This document shows, one piece after another, positions 22,493 to 34,212 of a stretch of 62,000 nt of DNA (the first letter of the stretch is position 1; every line of letters begins with the position of its first letter). The stretch is from Adiantum capillus-veneris (taxonomy: Eukaryota; Streptophyta; Polypodiopsida; Polypodiales; Pteridaceae). The notes beneath the pieces are model-generated. The model had not been told where the DNA came from and did no database searches. It saw only the letters and a list, made by a program, of their open reading frames with translations. The stretch covers positions 13,279,446 to 13,341,445 of the forward strand of contig CM043969.1 in NCBI GenBank assembly GCA_014529385.2, written 5' to 3'. The position numbers were made by a program, and so were the translations under genes.

Positions 22493-22834
22493 TTCACACC
22501 TCCTTGACCATCCAAGCACCCGACAAACATGGGATGCCTATTGGTGAACATTTTGCAAAATAAGGCAATTTCGGGTGCGTACAAGGGCCGTGGGACCACC
22601 AAAATGCACGATGACGCCCAATGGCACCACACGCGCCAAAAAAAGGTCAAAACTATCCCATGCATGCCATAGTGCACAGGGCCTTTTTTTGGCCCGTGCG
22701 GCACCGTGAGCATCGACGTGCATTTTAGCGGTCCCACGGCCCCTGCACGCACCCGATATGGCTTCCTTTTGCAGAATGTTCACCACTAGGTGTCCCACGT
22801 CCGGTGGGTGCTTGGATGGTCGAGGCGGTGAAAA
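22493..22834. mobile_element. Foldback/MITE-like element with arms of about 150 bp
   Basis: The left arm from about 22493 (TGACCATCCAAGCACCC, GGTGAACATTTTGCAAAA, GGGCCGTGGGACC, AAAATGCACG) returns as its complement in the right arm ending near 22834. The arms are about 80-85% alike by eye and meet around GGGCCTTTTTTTGGCCC. There is no coding capacity. I could not fix the target duplication. It lies in the tail-to-tail interval of module B. Confidence 0.8.
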
Positions 22835-22872
22835 CTAACAACTTCATTAATTCAAATACTTCAACAACAGAA

Positions 22873-22954
22873 AGTACACAATTAACTATTACAGTTACAT
22901 GGAATGGCACAAAAGTACACAATTAACTATTACAGTTACATGGAATGGCACAAA
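22873..22954. repeat. 41-bp tandem duplication
   Basis: Two adjacent, essentially identical 41-bp copies starting AGTACACAATTAACTATTAC at 22873 and 22914. Confidence 0.95.
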
Positions 22955-23073
22955 ATTGACTCATTCATATTATATGGAAAGATTAAAAATATCATAAACA
23001 GAGGTTACATGGGGAAACTAATTCCTATGGAGGCATCCTTGATTCGTCAGGTTGATCGGTAGAGCTTCGGACT

Positions 23074-23721
23074 TTAGGAGTCAAAATAGTTTGAAAGAAA
23101 ATTCATAGCTTTACTACCACCCATACATACTTTATTAGGGCGATCTTGTGTACTTCCAGATGCCTTGTTGTCCTTTGATATCTCAACTGCACCCCCACGT
23201 AGACCAACACTTGATAGAATAGATGTGAGTTCTTGTATACACTCTTCTCTTCTTTCTGCAGGCTCCATATTCCAAGCGTAAACAATATGGAGCATAAGCA
23301 ACTTGTCAAGAATTTGTAGATGGGCATGAAGGGTGAACACATGCACGTTTATCAATTGTATTGGAAGAATAGGATCCCAATTTGGATCACCCATGTTTTG
23401 ATTAGGGGATACTTGTTGGTCAAAAATTGAGGATACCTTGAAACCATTGCTGTAGTGCTTTACCCATTGCTTGTGTAGTGGGTACACCTTTTGCAGAGTT
23501 GACTGTAACTTTGCCACCCTTACCCTTATCACCTTTTGACTTAATGGCCTTTGCACCCTTTGCACCCTTGCACTCATCAAGCTTCATAACAAATATCACT
23601 TTGCCATCACACTCTTTTTGTGTCAGCCCATAAAATATTATCATTGACTCTTGGAGCTTCAACAAGTCAACATACACATGGTTGAACCCGTTGTAGTGGA
23701 AGAATTTTTTGTCTTCTAATA
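23074..23721 (-). pseudogene. F1 gene, module B, 3' part
   Basis: Two open pieces are seen. 23721-23420 has FNHVYVDLLKLQESMIIFYG and then FVMKLDECKG, the first-Asp segment of F1. 23580-23074 has INVHVFTLHAHLQILDKLL and LSSVGLRGGAVEI, equivalent to VHVCTLHALC and LSDIGLHGGNVKI of the other copies. The AGDLK and CxxC segments between them are missing and replaced by a KG/KA-rich linker. The E-containing C-terminal segment was not found. The copy is therefore internally deleted and inactive. It continues upstream at 28986-29990 beyond the LTR retroelement; the target duplication GCATG marks the join. Confidence 0.65.
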
Positions 23722-23726
23722 GCATG

Positions 23727-24217
23727 TGTTATGGAATTGATATCTTATTATTTATTGTAGCTGTGACAGGTGGAAAAGGCTTGACCGAGCTACGCTATTG
23801 CAAAAGGATATCATATTTTATGTACATTTTATTATTCAAGTGCTCTTTATGAGGTTTGGCCATTTATGACTGACCGGCCAGTTTGTACTCACATTGACCA
23901 TTGAAGAAATCTATAAAAGAAATACGTGCAAGAGGGAAAGGGTCACTCTTGCACGGGGGGAGATTGCACCCAGTGTCTGTGTACTTCTTCTCTTCTCTCC
24001 CCTCTTCTCTCTCGCCGTGCCGACGTAGCACTCTGCTCTAGGAGGTGCGCCTGCACGTCCTCGCTTACTCTCTCCCGCTCTCTGTCTCTCTTCGTTTGTG
24101 TATCTTGCGATCATGCGACCACGTGATTGTGCCAGGTATGCCGATTAGTCTGTTTTATGGTTTGTAGTATGCTATTTTGGGTATTTTGCAGGGAACTCCA
24201 CGCCTCCGATTGTAGCA
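23727..24217 (+). repeat. Left LTR, 491 bp
   Basis: It starts TGTTATGGAATTG and ends CCGATTGTAGCA. It contains a TATA-like ctataaaa at about 23911 that could start transcription. Confidence 0.95.
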
Positions 24218-24218
24218 G

Positions 24219-24230
24219 TGGTATCAGAGC
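24219..24230 (+). other. Primer-binding site (initiator tRNA-Met type)
   Basis: TGGTATCAGAGC lies one base after the left LTR. It matches the complement of the 3' end of plant initiator tRNA-Met, used by many copia-type elements. Confidence 0.92.
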
Positions 24231-25689
24231 TATGACTATGCTCCTCCACATAGAACAATCATAGCTATAGAAACGTTTCTCTACAACGGTGGGAGATACG
24301 AAGAAGGAGAAAGACAAATTATTTTGCAAAATGGATGCAACTCAGGGTAGCTATCCAGATAAGCATTTTATTTTATTTGTTTTTTTGTATTGAATATAAT
24401 ATGTGTGCATAATTGCTTTCAAAAAGAGAGATGTCATGATTTAAGAGTACGACTAGGGAGGATGTAGTACTTAGATACAATGTGATGATGGAAAAGAAAC
24501 AGGATAAATTTCTACTTTTTATGTTAACCCTATTAGGAATGGAAGAAGAAGAATAAATAGAGTAGTAGAATGAATGATTAGAGATTTTTTTTTAATGTCA
24601 TAAAAGTTGAGTTCGGATGGACATAGAAGCTACTAGAAAGACTTCATAGATACATTCAATGAACCTTAAATAGAAAAAAGAAACCGAGATTTGGAGATCG
24701 CTTTAATGACCTGTGTGAAACAACCCTAAGAGGTTTAAAAAAATAAAAAATAAATAAAAATCACGCAACCCTTGAGACATCTGCAACAAGCGTAGCATCA
24801 GGTTGTGAAGTGCATGCATTGGGAAGAACCGCTTGTGGACAGCAAGGAGCTGCGACAAGAGAAAGATGACAAGGCATAGAGAGGAAGTGAATTTTTCTGA
24901 TTGCAGTAGTTGTCGAGGGAAGCTCATTCTACACCAAGTAGGAAATCCATAACCACTCAAGGTTGAACATCATCTGCAGTGCATGACGACAACTAACTAC
25001 AGCAGTCGGTACAACTGATGACGGTAGCCATGAGTGAACACGCCTCAAAGGACTTTCTACTGAGAGTCTGCAACCTGGAGCCGCCATGCATCCAGTTAGA
25101 CATGCACTAGTCGTCGCACTCTTTGTGGCAGCCACTCAGCCGTCCCCTCGCTTCTTCAAATAGCAGGTATGCAGACCACAAAACACTCGAAAATCTCTCT
25201 CTCTCTCTCTCTCGTCGGTAATTGACGGTCTAGAACTGCCACCTTTTCCCCTCCTTTAAATCACCAAACACTCCTTTTTTAACCAACACTAGAAGCCTCA
25301 GGCTCTCATGCACCATCATGTAGTTTCGCTGCACAGGCGAATACAACCCACACATGCTCCCTCTCATTCTCACTCTTACACACTTTTACGCGCTACCCCC
25401 CTCTCGCAGACCTCCCACAACATGGCGACAGCCGCCTTGGAGCATGGCATCAACGACCTCAGTATTACGCATCCATGCAATACAGAGAGGACCTCGACAA
25501 TTGTGAGGCTGCAGCACGCACCCTCCCTCCGTCGTTTTTTTTTTTCACACCCACCCCCAGAATATCATAGATGATCTGTTGGTCGAAACTTGAGTAAGGT
25601 GGGTTCCTTCACCAACTACCAAAACTCGCCAGTACCGTCTTGCCCAGTTTGCCCATATCCTACACTCAAAGCATTATAGGAAGCCATAA

Positions 25690-25953
25690 TGCGGGTAGGG
25701 CACTTCTCTCGGACACGTTTTCCCACAAGCTTTGTCGACGAGCATTTGGTGAAGCTTTCACGGATGCTCACCTCTTCTTCCTCCACGATGGCAGAAAATT
25801 CAGAGGCCTTGGTATGTAAGGCAAATAGCTCGCAAAAATTTGACAAGGAGACAGGACCTTACCAAGCCCCAAGTGGCGTGCCTTTTTCTCTACGGCCACG
25901 GTGAAGTGGGATAGCCATACTTTGGAAATTAAGCGCTCGTCAACCTTAACCAC
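25690..25953 (-). pseudogene. Possible captured exon pair inside the LTR retroelement
   Basis: On the minus strand, an open piece with ERLISKVWLSHFTVAVEKKA is followed by a GTAAGG donor, an acceptor-like ccaag, a piece with ASEFSAIVEEEE, and a GTGAGC donor. The layout resembles two short host exons carried antisense to the LTRs. I recognise no family, and chance cannot be excluded. Confidence 0.25.
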
Positions 25954-26293
25954 CTACAACAGTACTCTCGCAGACGTTGCTTCAATTCCAGGCAGGAGCC
26001 ATGCACTCGTGGCTTAGCGATACACCACCTCTCTTTCCAGGAAGAAGATCAGAAGCCGGTCATGAGACAATGTACCTGTAATGGCGGCTTGATTGCTTGC
26101 TGGGATATTGAGCCTCAAAAGGGGTCTGATAATCCTTCCAACACATCGGGATCCTCTTGCTCAAGAATCAAGATATCAAGGTCTACTTTCATCTTGTTGT
26201 ATATGTTCATGACCTCGTCATATAGTTGATGTCGAAATCCCTGCAGCCATGAGCTGCCCACATTGACTTTAGGTGACGCATGCTAGTGTCCAA

Positions 26294-26443
<150 letters not shown>

Positions 26444-27854
26444 ATTGAAGAGCTTGCCTTTCCTGTAGTGTTGATGCACGTCGGGGGGGCATGGGCTTTG
26501 ATGATGCATGGAGCAGGTTCCTGGATACCTCTTTCTCCATTTATGGCAATGATGAAGCAGTCTTTACGGAACCCTCATCATCCATGATTGCTATACCTAC
26601 CGAGGACAACGTTGATCCCTTTCTCCTATGATTTCAATGATTTTCATTATGTAATGATTTATTATTTATGTCGAAATATGTGATTACAACTACTGCGATC
26701 TGCGCTCACCAACTGTCTACGCATTGTCTTGTCAAGTTTAAGTAACTTGTATAAGATACCAACTCCCATCCTACCTCCTCCCAGTTAATATCCAGAGGCT
26801 TAAGTAGATGGTTTTATAAGGCATTTCCTTGACGCACCAAAAATCTATATTCTCATCCCTAATTCTAGCTCTACCTAACAAATAATTTTTCATAAATAAA
26901 GGCTTCTAGGCAAAGGCAGTTCAAGATCAAATTACTTTTGGGTTGTTTGTCCAATCAGTCACGGTTAATCATCGTAGAGTTTTGTCAGTCCTCAATGTAG
27001 TTTTATCTCCCACATTGCACTATAAAATCCAATTAGATCTCCTTACCTACATTTTTTTTTTCTGGCTTGTTCGTGGTTTTTGTCTATCTGTGCTGTTTCG
27101 TTAGGATTGCACCATTTTCTCACATTTCCATTTTCGCAGGGCTATGGCTAACTTTTAATCTGTGTTCCAGCTTCATTTAATTTATTTTGCGATTGTTGAA
27201 TCAAAGTGCTAACACTGTATGTTCTTAATATGTCATCGCACACTTATCTTGAATCACATGCTCAATAGACAACATAGTCTTGTCTTTTATTTCAAATTAC
27301 TAACACAAAATTAACATATTTTGGAATTGTTAATTATACTATAGAGCAAGTTTGATAGTCGCAGTCCTCCTTAGCTTCTACAAATCTGTTTGACACACCT
27401 CAGATGCAAGTTACGGTCATATCTATCTCCACAAACACACTGCCTCAAATAATTTTGATGCAGTGTACCCTCAAGGTATGTACATTAACCTCACTCCCCT
27501 TTTCATAATTGCTTTACCGACAATCTTTTATAGATTAGGCAACCCAACATCTCTCATGTCATCACTAATACTTATCAAATGGAATCTCAGATACATCACT
27601 TTTATTTTTAAATTTCATTTCTCTACATTATCTGCTTACTGAATACTCCATCAAATGCTTCGATCATGGCTTCTAATTGTACTACAAGTACTTTTGATGA
27701 TTTGTCAATAAGCCCTGCAGCTACTCATGTGAGCCACAATGTTTGGGGTAATGCACAAAAATTTGTAAGTGCCTTGATATACTGCAATGTGATGTCAACA
27801 TAGTAACTATTTTTATTTTCTCCTTTATGCCTTGTCTAGTCCATTGGTCACAAG

Positions 27855-28055
27855 CACACAGATCCGCCGATTTAGGCAGTGTGTCAATGCTCATGTAGTG
27901 CAGATTCACCGATTTAGGCAGCACAACAACAAACTACAGATTCACACTTTTTTGAACTTATATCAAATGCAGATTTGCCGATTTAGGAAGCATTAGTGCA
28001 GATTCACCGATTTAGGCAGCACGTCGGGTGTAGATTTTCCGATTTAGGCAACACC
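27855..28055. repeat. Five dispersed copies of a 25-bp unit
   Basis: GCAGATTCACCGATTTAGGCAGCAC and close variants occur at about 27859, 27899, 27971, 28000 and 28032, unevenly spaced, near the 3' end of the LTR element. The unequal spacing argues against a simple tandem array. Confidence 0.85.
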
Positions 28056-28489
28056 GATCACAAAATCATGCTGCAGTGACTGGCCACCACTGTAACTAGT
28101 ATGATTTTTGTTACCCGGGTACATAATGAAATTGATTTGGATTTGGACTTATATTGTGGAATTGGAATTGGATTGGGATTTGGTATCTGGTGATTATTAC
28201 GATAGTGTTTATGTGATGAGACTTGACATTATGAGATTGATGATGAGTGTGACCAATGATATCCTGATTCATCAGGCTATGACATATACTGCTTATTCTA
28301 GTGGTATGGGACACTAGAATAGGTAGTATGTGGATGACGGAAGGCATAAGCTAATGTTGTTTAATTTCATCAATTTTTCTTTTGTTATGTGATGCTTTTG
28401 GCACAACATACTAATCATTGTCTTTGACAAGTATTGTTTGCAGATTTTTATCTTCGCAACTGAGGACAATTGCTTTCCATGGAGAGGTA

Positions 28490-28980
28490 TGTTATGGAAT
28501 TGATATCTTATTATTTATTGCAGCTGTGACAGGTGGAAAAGGCTTGACCGAGCTACGCTATTGCAAAAGGATATCATATTTTATGTACATTTTATTATTC
28601 AAGTGATCTTTATGAGGTTTGGCCATTTATGACCGACCGGCCAGTTTGTACTCACATTGACCATTGAAGAAATCTATAAAAGAAATACGTGCAAGAGGGA
28701 AAGGGTCACTCTTGCACGGGGGGAGATTGCACCCAGTGTCTGTGTACTTCTTCTCTTCTCTCCCCTCTTCTCTCTCGCCGTGTCGGCGTAGCACTCTGCT
28801 CTAGGAGGTGCGCCTGCACGTGCTCGCTTACTCTCTCCCGCTCTCTGTCTCTCTTCGTTTGTGTATCTTGTGATCATGCGACCACGTGATTGTGCCAGGT
28901 ATGCCGATTAGTCTGTTTTATGGTTTGTAGTATGCTATTTTGGGTTTTTTGCAGGGAACTCCAAGCCTCCGATTGTAGCA
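28490..28980 (+). repeat. Right LTR, 491 bp
   Basis: Same length as the left LTR and about 98% alike by eye. It is followed by the second GCATG target copy. Confidence 0.95.
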
Positions 28981-28985
28981 GCATG

Positions 28986-29990
28986 TCATCCTCCACATAC
29001 TAAAATCGGCCCAACAAGCTCGCAACATCATTATTGGTGCACTTTTTTTGCAACACTGACACTGTAAGGCATTGGGAAAAGCCAAAACAAACCTTTTTTC
29101 CGATGACCAAGTGTGAAACTTCTATACAAAGCTTCATAGGCCTTGAAAGTTATTCCTGCGCTGTCACACGCCTCCATCATCTCTTGAGGCAACACAATGC
29201 TCTTTAGCTCATTCAAATACTTCTACCACAAAACATTAGCAATGCCAGCATTGGATGGATCATCTAGTAGCTCAACCAACTCCTTTGTCTCAATGATATG
29301 CTGCAACAGAGCACGTCTGATTGTTTGAGCATCGGGATCGATTCCCATCATCATTCGAGCCAAGTTTTTGCATATTGAACTAGTGTTGCACCAACGTGCA
29401 GAACATGTAGGAAATCAAAATCTTGCATCCGTATTCTTAACGTTTCTTTTGAGCTCCACCACTTGAGGATAGCAAGGACATTGCTTGTCTCTTGCGATTA
29501 CGAATGTGGTAGCCGAGGGGAATTGGTGTGATATGATCGATTCACCGATGCATATTCCATAAAGTATGTTGTAGCTGAACATAATTGTCTAGTCTCGATG
29601 TCTAACTTTCTATAGATCTTTCACAGACTTCTCTTGCAATGATGAATAGGAAGTCAAGAGATGTTTACTTGTTTCCATTTCATTGAAAAAATTTGAATAC
29701 AGTCTCCAACAGTAGCCAAACAGTCCATCTCTTCCATCTCCAATAAAACGTAGAAGCTCAGTGACATTACGAAAGGGTAGTGGTGCATTGGTCATTGGAT
29801 CACAAGGGTAAATGTGGCCATCAATCCATAACTTTATTGCCTTGCACCCAATGCTTTGTAACTGATCTATAGCATTAGGATTTGATGTGCCAAGTCGCAC
29901 ATTAGCATACTCCTTCTCCAAATCAACATTTAATCGATATCGTTTTGACCTATTAGTAATGTCTTGCAATGGAGGGTGATTGAATGACAT
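28986..29990 (-). pseudogene. F1 gene, module B, N-terminal part
   Basis: ATG 29990 opens a 126-residue segment with YRLNVDLEKEY, LWIDGHIYPCDPMTNAPLPF and LLRFIGDGRDGLFGY. This is the N-terminal F1 signature, also present in module C as LHVDVLQEY, LWTDGSIYPKDPRTN and FTGDGKDVLLGY. After a gap, 29216-29031 carries DSAGITFKAYEALYRSF, matching the G-I/V-S-x-x-G-Y-x-A helix of the other copies. It is cut at 28985 by the LTR retroelement and resumes at 23721. Intermediate frame changes and stops show decay. Confidence 0.65.
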
Positions 29991-30259
29991 GTTTGTTAGA
30001 TAATCAAGAAAATTAGAGAGAGAATGTGTAATGGTGACTGTTGCAAGCAGGGAAAGCTGGCTATAGAGGGAAAAAGTGCAGAGTACTCAGAGATAGTAGA
30101 AAAGGATTATGTTGTGGAGGGAAGAAAGAGAGGGAGTGTAGCTCAATCTCCTTTGAATTCAAAATGTTGATCATGAGAGCTGTAGAGAGAGAAATGCTAC
30201 TACACACAGAGATAATGGAGTTTTCCATTGCTCTCACCTGGAGCTGGAGTGGGAGAAGC

Positions 30260-30322
<63 letters not shown>

Positions 30323-32920
30323 TCTGCAACCTTGGAGGATCTGCACTTTCAATTAGATGTAAGTAGCATAGAATGTCCTCTTGATGATTGGGAGGTGGAA
30401 GTGAGAAGAGAGAAAAGGGGGGGAAAGAGAAAGAGTTGGCTCACATTTTAGAGAGAGAATGCAGTGAGAGAATATGCAAAATTTGCTTTTTTGGCAGGGG
30501 GAGATGAAAAGTGCTTCTTTTAATGAGTAATAAGTGAGAGAGAGTGTTTTATATGTTAGAGACAGAGGAGAAAGATGGGAAAAAGACATTTTAAAATTCA
30601 GTTATCCACCTCTCTTTTGGGGTAAAATAGCCTATTTTCAAATTACAAAATATACAAATGGTATTTTAAAAAATCTCAGCATAGGCCTTTTTGCCCTCTC
30701 TTTTAGGTTTGGTCAAATGTGGCTTAAGCTTTAAGCATTTCCTTAAACTACCAAATAAAGAGGCCCTCCCATACCCCATTCCCTTCCTAATGGTTTCAAA
30801 GCAGGCCACAGTCCCCATACCACTCGCTTCCCAAAACCAAGTATGCACTTGAAAGTCAAACATTTCTTTATACCCATGTATTTAAACTTCCAAACTAGGT
30901 ACCATTGTATCCCATATCTTGTTGTCTTCCCCGTGCACCATAGAAACATATTGGCGAGCACTCGATTGTTGAGGAAATTTGAACTTCTTCACAAGACCAT
31001 AGCTGACAAAGTTATGTGTGTCAGTCATCTATCATGACTCTAACCCTTCTCCCATTTACAAACACATCCATTTTTACCAACTCATTCAACATGTTGGTTG
31101 ACAAACAACAATGATGCTCTTTGTCGTTGTGCAAAAGTCTTATGAATTTATACTTTTCATTACCACTTACCAGATGTTTTGAACCACATGGATTTGCCTA
31201 TCTTTTCTATTCTTGCCAAGACTTCTATCCTTTTTTCTTTTATTCTTTGGAAAAGTCCCTTGAGAATGGTAAGCTGACAAACAAGTTAACCACAATTTTT
31301 CGATTTTAGGCTTTGCAACGTACTCTTGGTTCAACCTAGATCCTGTTTTACAACCCTCTTTTTAAACAAAGGTTTACCATCGTTGTTAACTGATAATTTC
31401 CTTTTTCCTTTTGGAAATGGTCATGATACCCCCTTGTATGTGTGGATTTGCGCCCAACCTGACTGGGATTAGAGGTAGTCAAGCGATATTATCTTCATAA
31501 ATTTGTTCATATTTAATTTCTTGTTCCAAAGGTTTAGGTGCACTTATTTTCACTCTTTCTTGAAGTGTCTATCTAACCCCCGTATAAATCTTCTTGTTTT
31601 GTGAAAGTCATTTATTCCCTAAAGCTTGAGGATTATTTCTCTTTACTCTACAATGTAGGTACGCAATGGCCTACCCCATTGCATAGCCTTATCGCAATCC
31701 TCCCAATTTCTCTCTTATTCATTTTTAGAGAGAAATTCTTTCAAAAGAATGTTCTCAAATTGAACACAATCCATTGGGGTTTCTCTTGATTCCTTGAGAT
31801 TCATCCACCATTTTTAGGATTTTGGCCCCAACGACAGACTAACCTCAATTAATTGATAGTTAGGTGGGGATATTTTTAAACAATGAAGGTCTTGCCATTT
31901 GTATAGAAAAGTGTAGATGGCATCTTTACTTCTATCATTTATTCACCAAAATTGAGGAGGTTTCATATCGTTGAGGACATAAATTTTTATGGGTCTTGAC
32001 TAATTTTCAAGAAGAGGTATAGCAATCTCTCTATACATGGTTTGGATATCCCTAGACATGGAAAGCATATTTCCATAAGGTGGCACAAAAGATTATGCCA
32101 TGACTTGCTCTCCCTTTTGCATGTACTCAATTAATTTAGTAATTGGTCTTTGATAACATCTAAAGTAGTAAAGGAAGTAATTGTTTTGCAAGCTTTCTAC
32201 CTTACATAATAAAATTTCATGATGCTCACAATAAGATACATCTTATTCATCACCCATGTCCTTAATTCTATACATGCTTTGGTCTTGATTAGTATCAGTT
32301 TAGGGTTGTTTTTTATTTTAGACTTTTCCTAAAAAAAATTAAAAGACATAAAAAATGCTAAGAAACCTTTACAGAGCCTTTACACAAATACACAGATCAC
32401 TCCTTGATATATGCCAAAATTTCTCTGATGAGAAGAGTTTCAATTGCTTGGTGAAAGCATGTTTAGGTGGTACCACTTTTTGCACCTTTTGGTGGTACCA
32501 CCAATAGCACTTAGTTGGAGGGAAATTCAATGTTTTTAAAATTTGGGAAAAGAGGGAGAGGGAAATTCTAAATTTTCATGCAATATAATTTATGTACCTA
32601 TAATCTAGATGCATCCGAGCCATTATGGGGTGGAGTGGGTTCCCTTTTTTGCAATCTTACAGTCATCATGGCCTAGAAACTCCTTGTCCTCTTTCTCCTT
32701 TCCTCTCATGCAACTAGCTTGTCACTTGGAATCCCGCTTGTACATGTGTGCTTGCTCTGCTCCCATAGCTCATGCTTCCCCCATTGCTTGTGCTCCCCCC
32801 ATTGCATGTTGTAGCCGCCACGCTCCGCCCCTTATTTGACCTATCGTTCTCTGCCATAGCCCTGGTGGAGCTCTGCCCCCAACACAAAAGCATAAAGGCT
32901 ACAAAAACACCCTCTGGGAG
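29991..32920. other. Intergenic stretch with no recognised gene
   Basis: AT-rich sequence with short scattered open frames and no domain motif on either strand, apart from the (GA)n tract at 30262-30319. It should contain the F1 promoter of module B and the left boundary of module C, but I see no terminal repeat. Confidence 0.5.
30262..30319. repeat. (GA)n microsatellite
   Basis: 58 bp of GA units within a generally purine-rich region. Confidence 0.97.
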
Positions 32921-34159
32921 ATGACTCCCAATAAGAACAATCCCTCCAGGAAGCGCAGAAATCCGACTCAGAGCTCGGAGGTGGTACAGCAAACTGGCCC
33001 CTGCAACAAACACCACATCACAGTAGACCCTCGCAACAGCCACCACATAGTAGACCCTCGCAACAAATGCGACACAGCAGACACCTTCAACAACCACAAC
33101 ATAGCAGTCCCCTACAAACAATTCGACATTGCAGACCCCAGTAACAAACATGACCTCCAAAACTTCCCTCTCCAAATGCATGTTGGTGGTTGAAAATTTT
33201 GCTCGGAAAGGTGAGTTCTACATTGCGTTTTGGTCATATCTATGCGCCTCATGGCAATGCATGGCCAAAAATCCTATTTTTCAGCATTGGTTGCAAATAA
33301 TTTTTCTCCATGGCTTTTCTTGCAGCATCGGTGGATCATTTGATACTCGCTAGCTTTTGCTATTCTGCATTGCAGTTGCATGAGGAATATGGACTGAGCA
33401 TGGAGGGCAAGCTGCCCAAGGATTTAACAGACAAGAGCCTGACACTTGAACAATTGTCAATAGTGTTCAAGGTGCCAAAGAAGAAGAAGACTAAGATCTT
33501 CCTCCACCAGGTGCATGACCACCTTTACGATGCATGTAGGCTTCTGTATCAGAAGGTCTGCCAGGCTGCCCTATGCAACGACGAGCTCAAGACAAGGTTT
33601 GAGAGGGGGTTTGCATATGAGTACTGTGATGCTGTCGAAGCAAACCCCGACAGCCATAAGATTGCATGGGCTTTGGTTGGGGATCAAGTATTAGATAATT
33701 TCAAGAGCCACAAAGGGGGATCAATTGGAAAATACAGAAGTTCATGTCTACCACCCTCTACAACACATGTGGACAGCCTCTCAGTCCCTCTACACAGCAT
33801 GGGTGGATAATCTTGCCGATGACCTTGAGTAGTAGGTAGTGAAGGAAGAAGAGAAGGTGAATTCTGCAAAGACAGTCCTGGCTGCAAAGCGGGACTTATA
33901 GTTGCGCAATGAAGGTACCTCCTCAGCTTGTGCACCCATCACTATAGAGGTGGAGAGCCTCAAAGAGGAGATGGAGAAACTGAAAGCCTCTCCAACAAAA
34001 AATGCAGCTGTGATTGCCAAAAAGGAGGCTATAATCAGAGCCCTTAGAAGGGTACTTTCCAAGTCCTTTGGATTCAATGATGCTGCAAGGATGACGGGGG
34101 AGGTGTCAGCCATGCAGGTACTCGAGTCTTCGCTATTTTTTAAGTGTATAAAGTGCTAG
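32921..34159 (+). pseudogene. Module C gene 1: basic N-terminus, coiled-coil C-terminus
   Basis: ATG 32921 opens a basic start (NPSRKRRNPTQSSE, NLS-like) and an Asn/His-rich imperfect repeat (DPRN-x-H-I units). A LVVENFARK piece then ends at a GTGAGT donor (about 33210). After an acceptor (cttgcag at about 33325) comes a long frame with EEYGLSMEGKLPKDLTDKS, FKVPKKKKTK and a helical region. A frame change near 33790 leads to AWVDNLADDLE, two consecutive TAG codons and a coiled coil (VESLKEEMEKLKASP) ending near a GTACTC site at about 34117. I recognise no family. It is tail to tail with the H3/Ulp1-like gene, as F2 is with F1. Confidence 0.4.
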
Positions 34160-34212
34160 AAAGAGCTAAAATTCGTTGAGAGTGCTCACCTTTTAAGCAC
34201 TTGTAAGAACTT

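Noticed and set aside
24219-24230. tRNA-like sequence
   Set aside because: Only the 12-base complement of an initiator tRNA 3' end is present; it is a retroelement primer-binding site.
30041-30451. 136-codon plus-strand frame with Arg-Glu run
   Set aside because: It spans the (GA)n microsatellite; the flanks show no domain.
32714-33181. Minus-strand 155-codon frame rich in Val/Ala/Tyr/Cys
   Set aside because: It is antisense to the Asn/His-rich repeat of gene 1 and has no family features.
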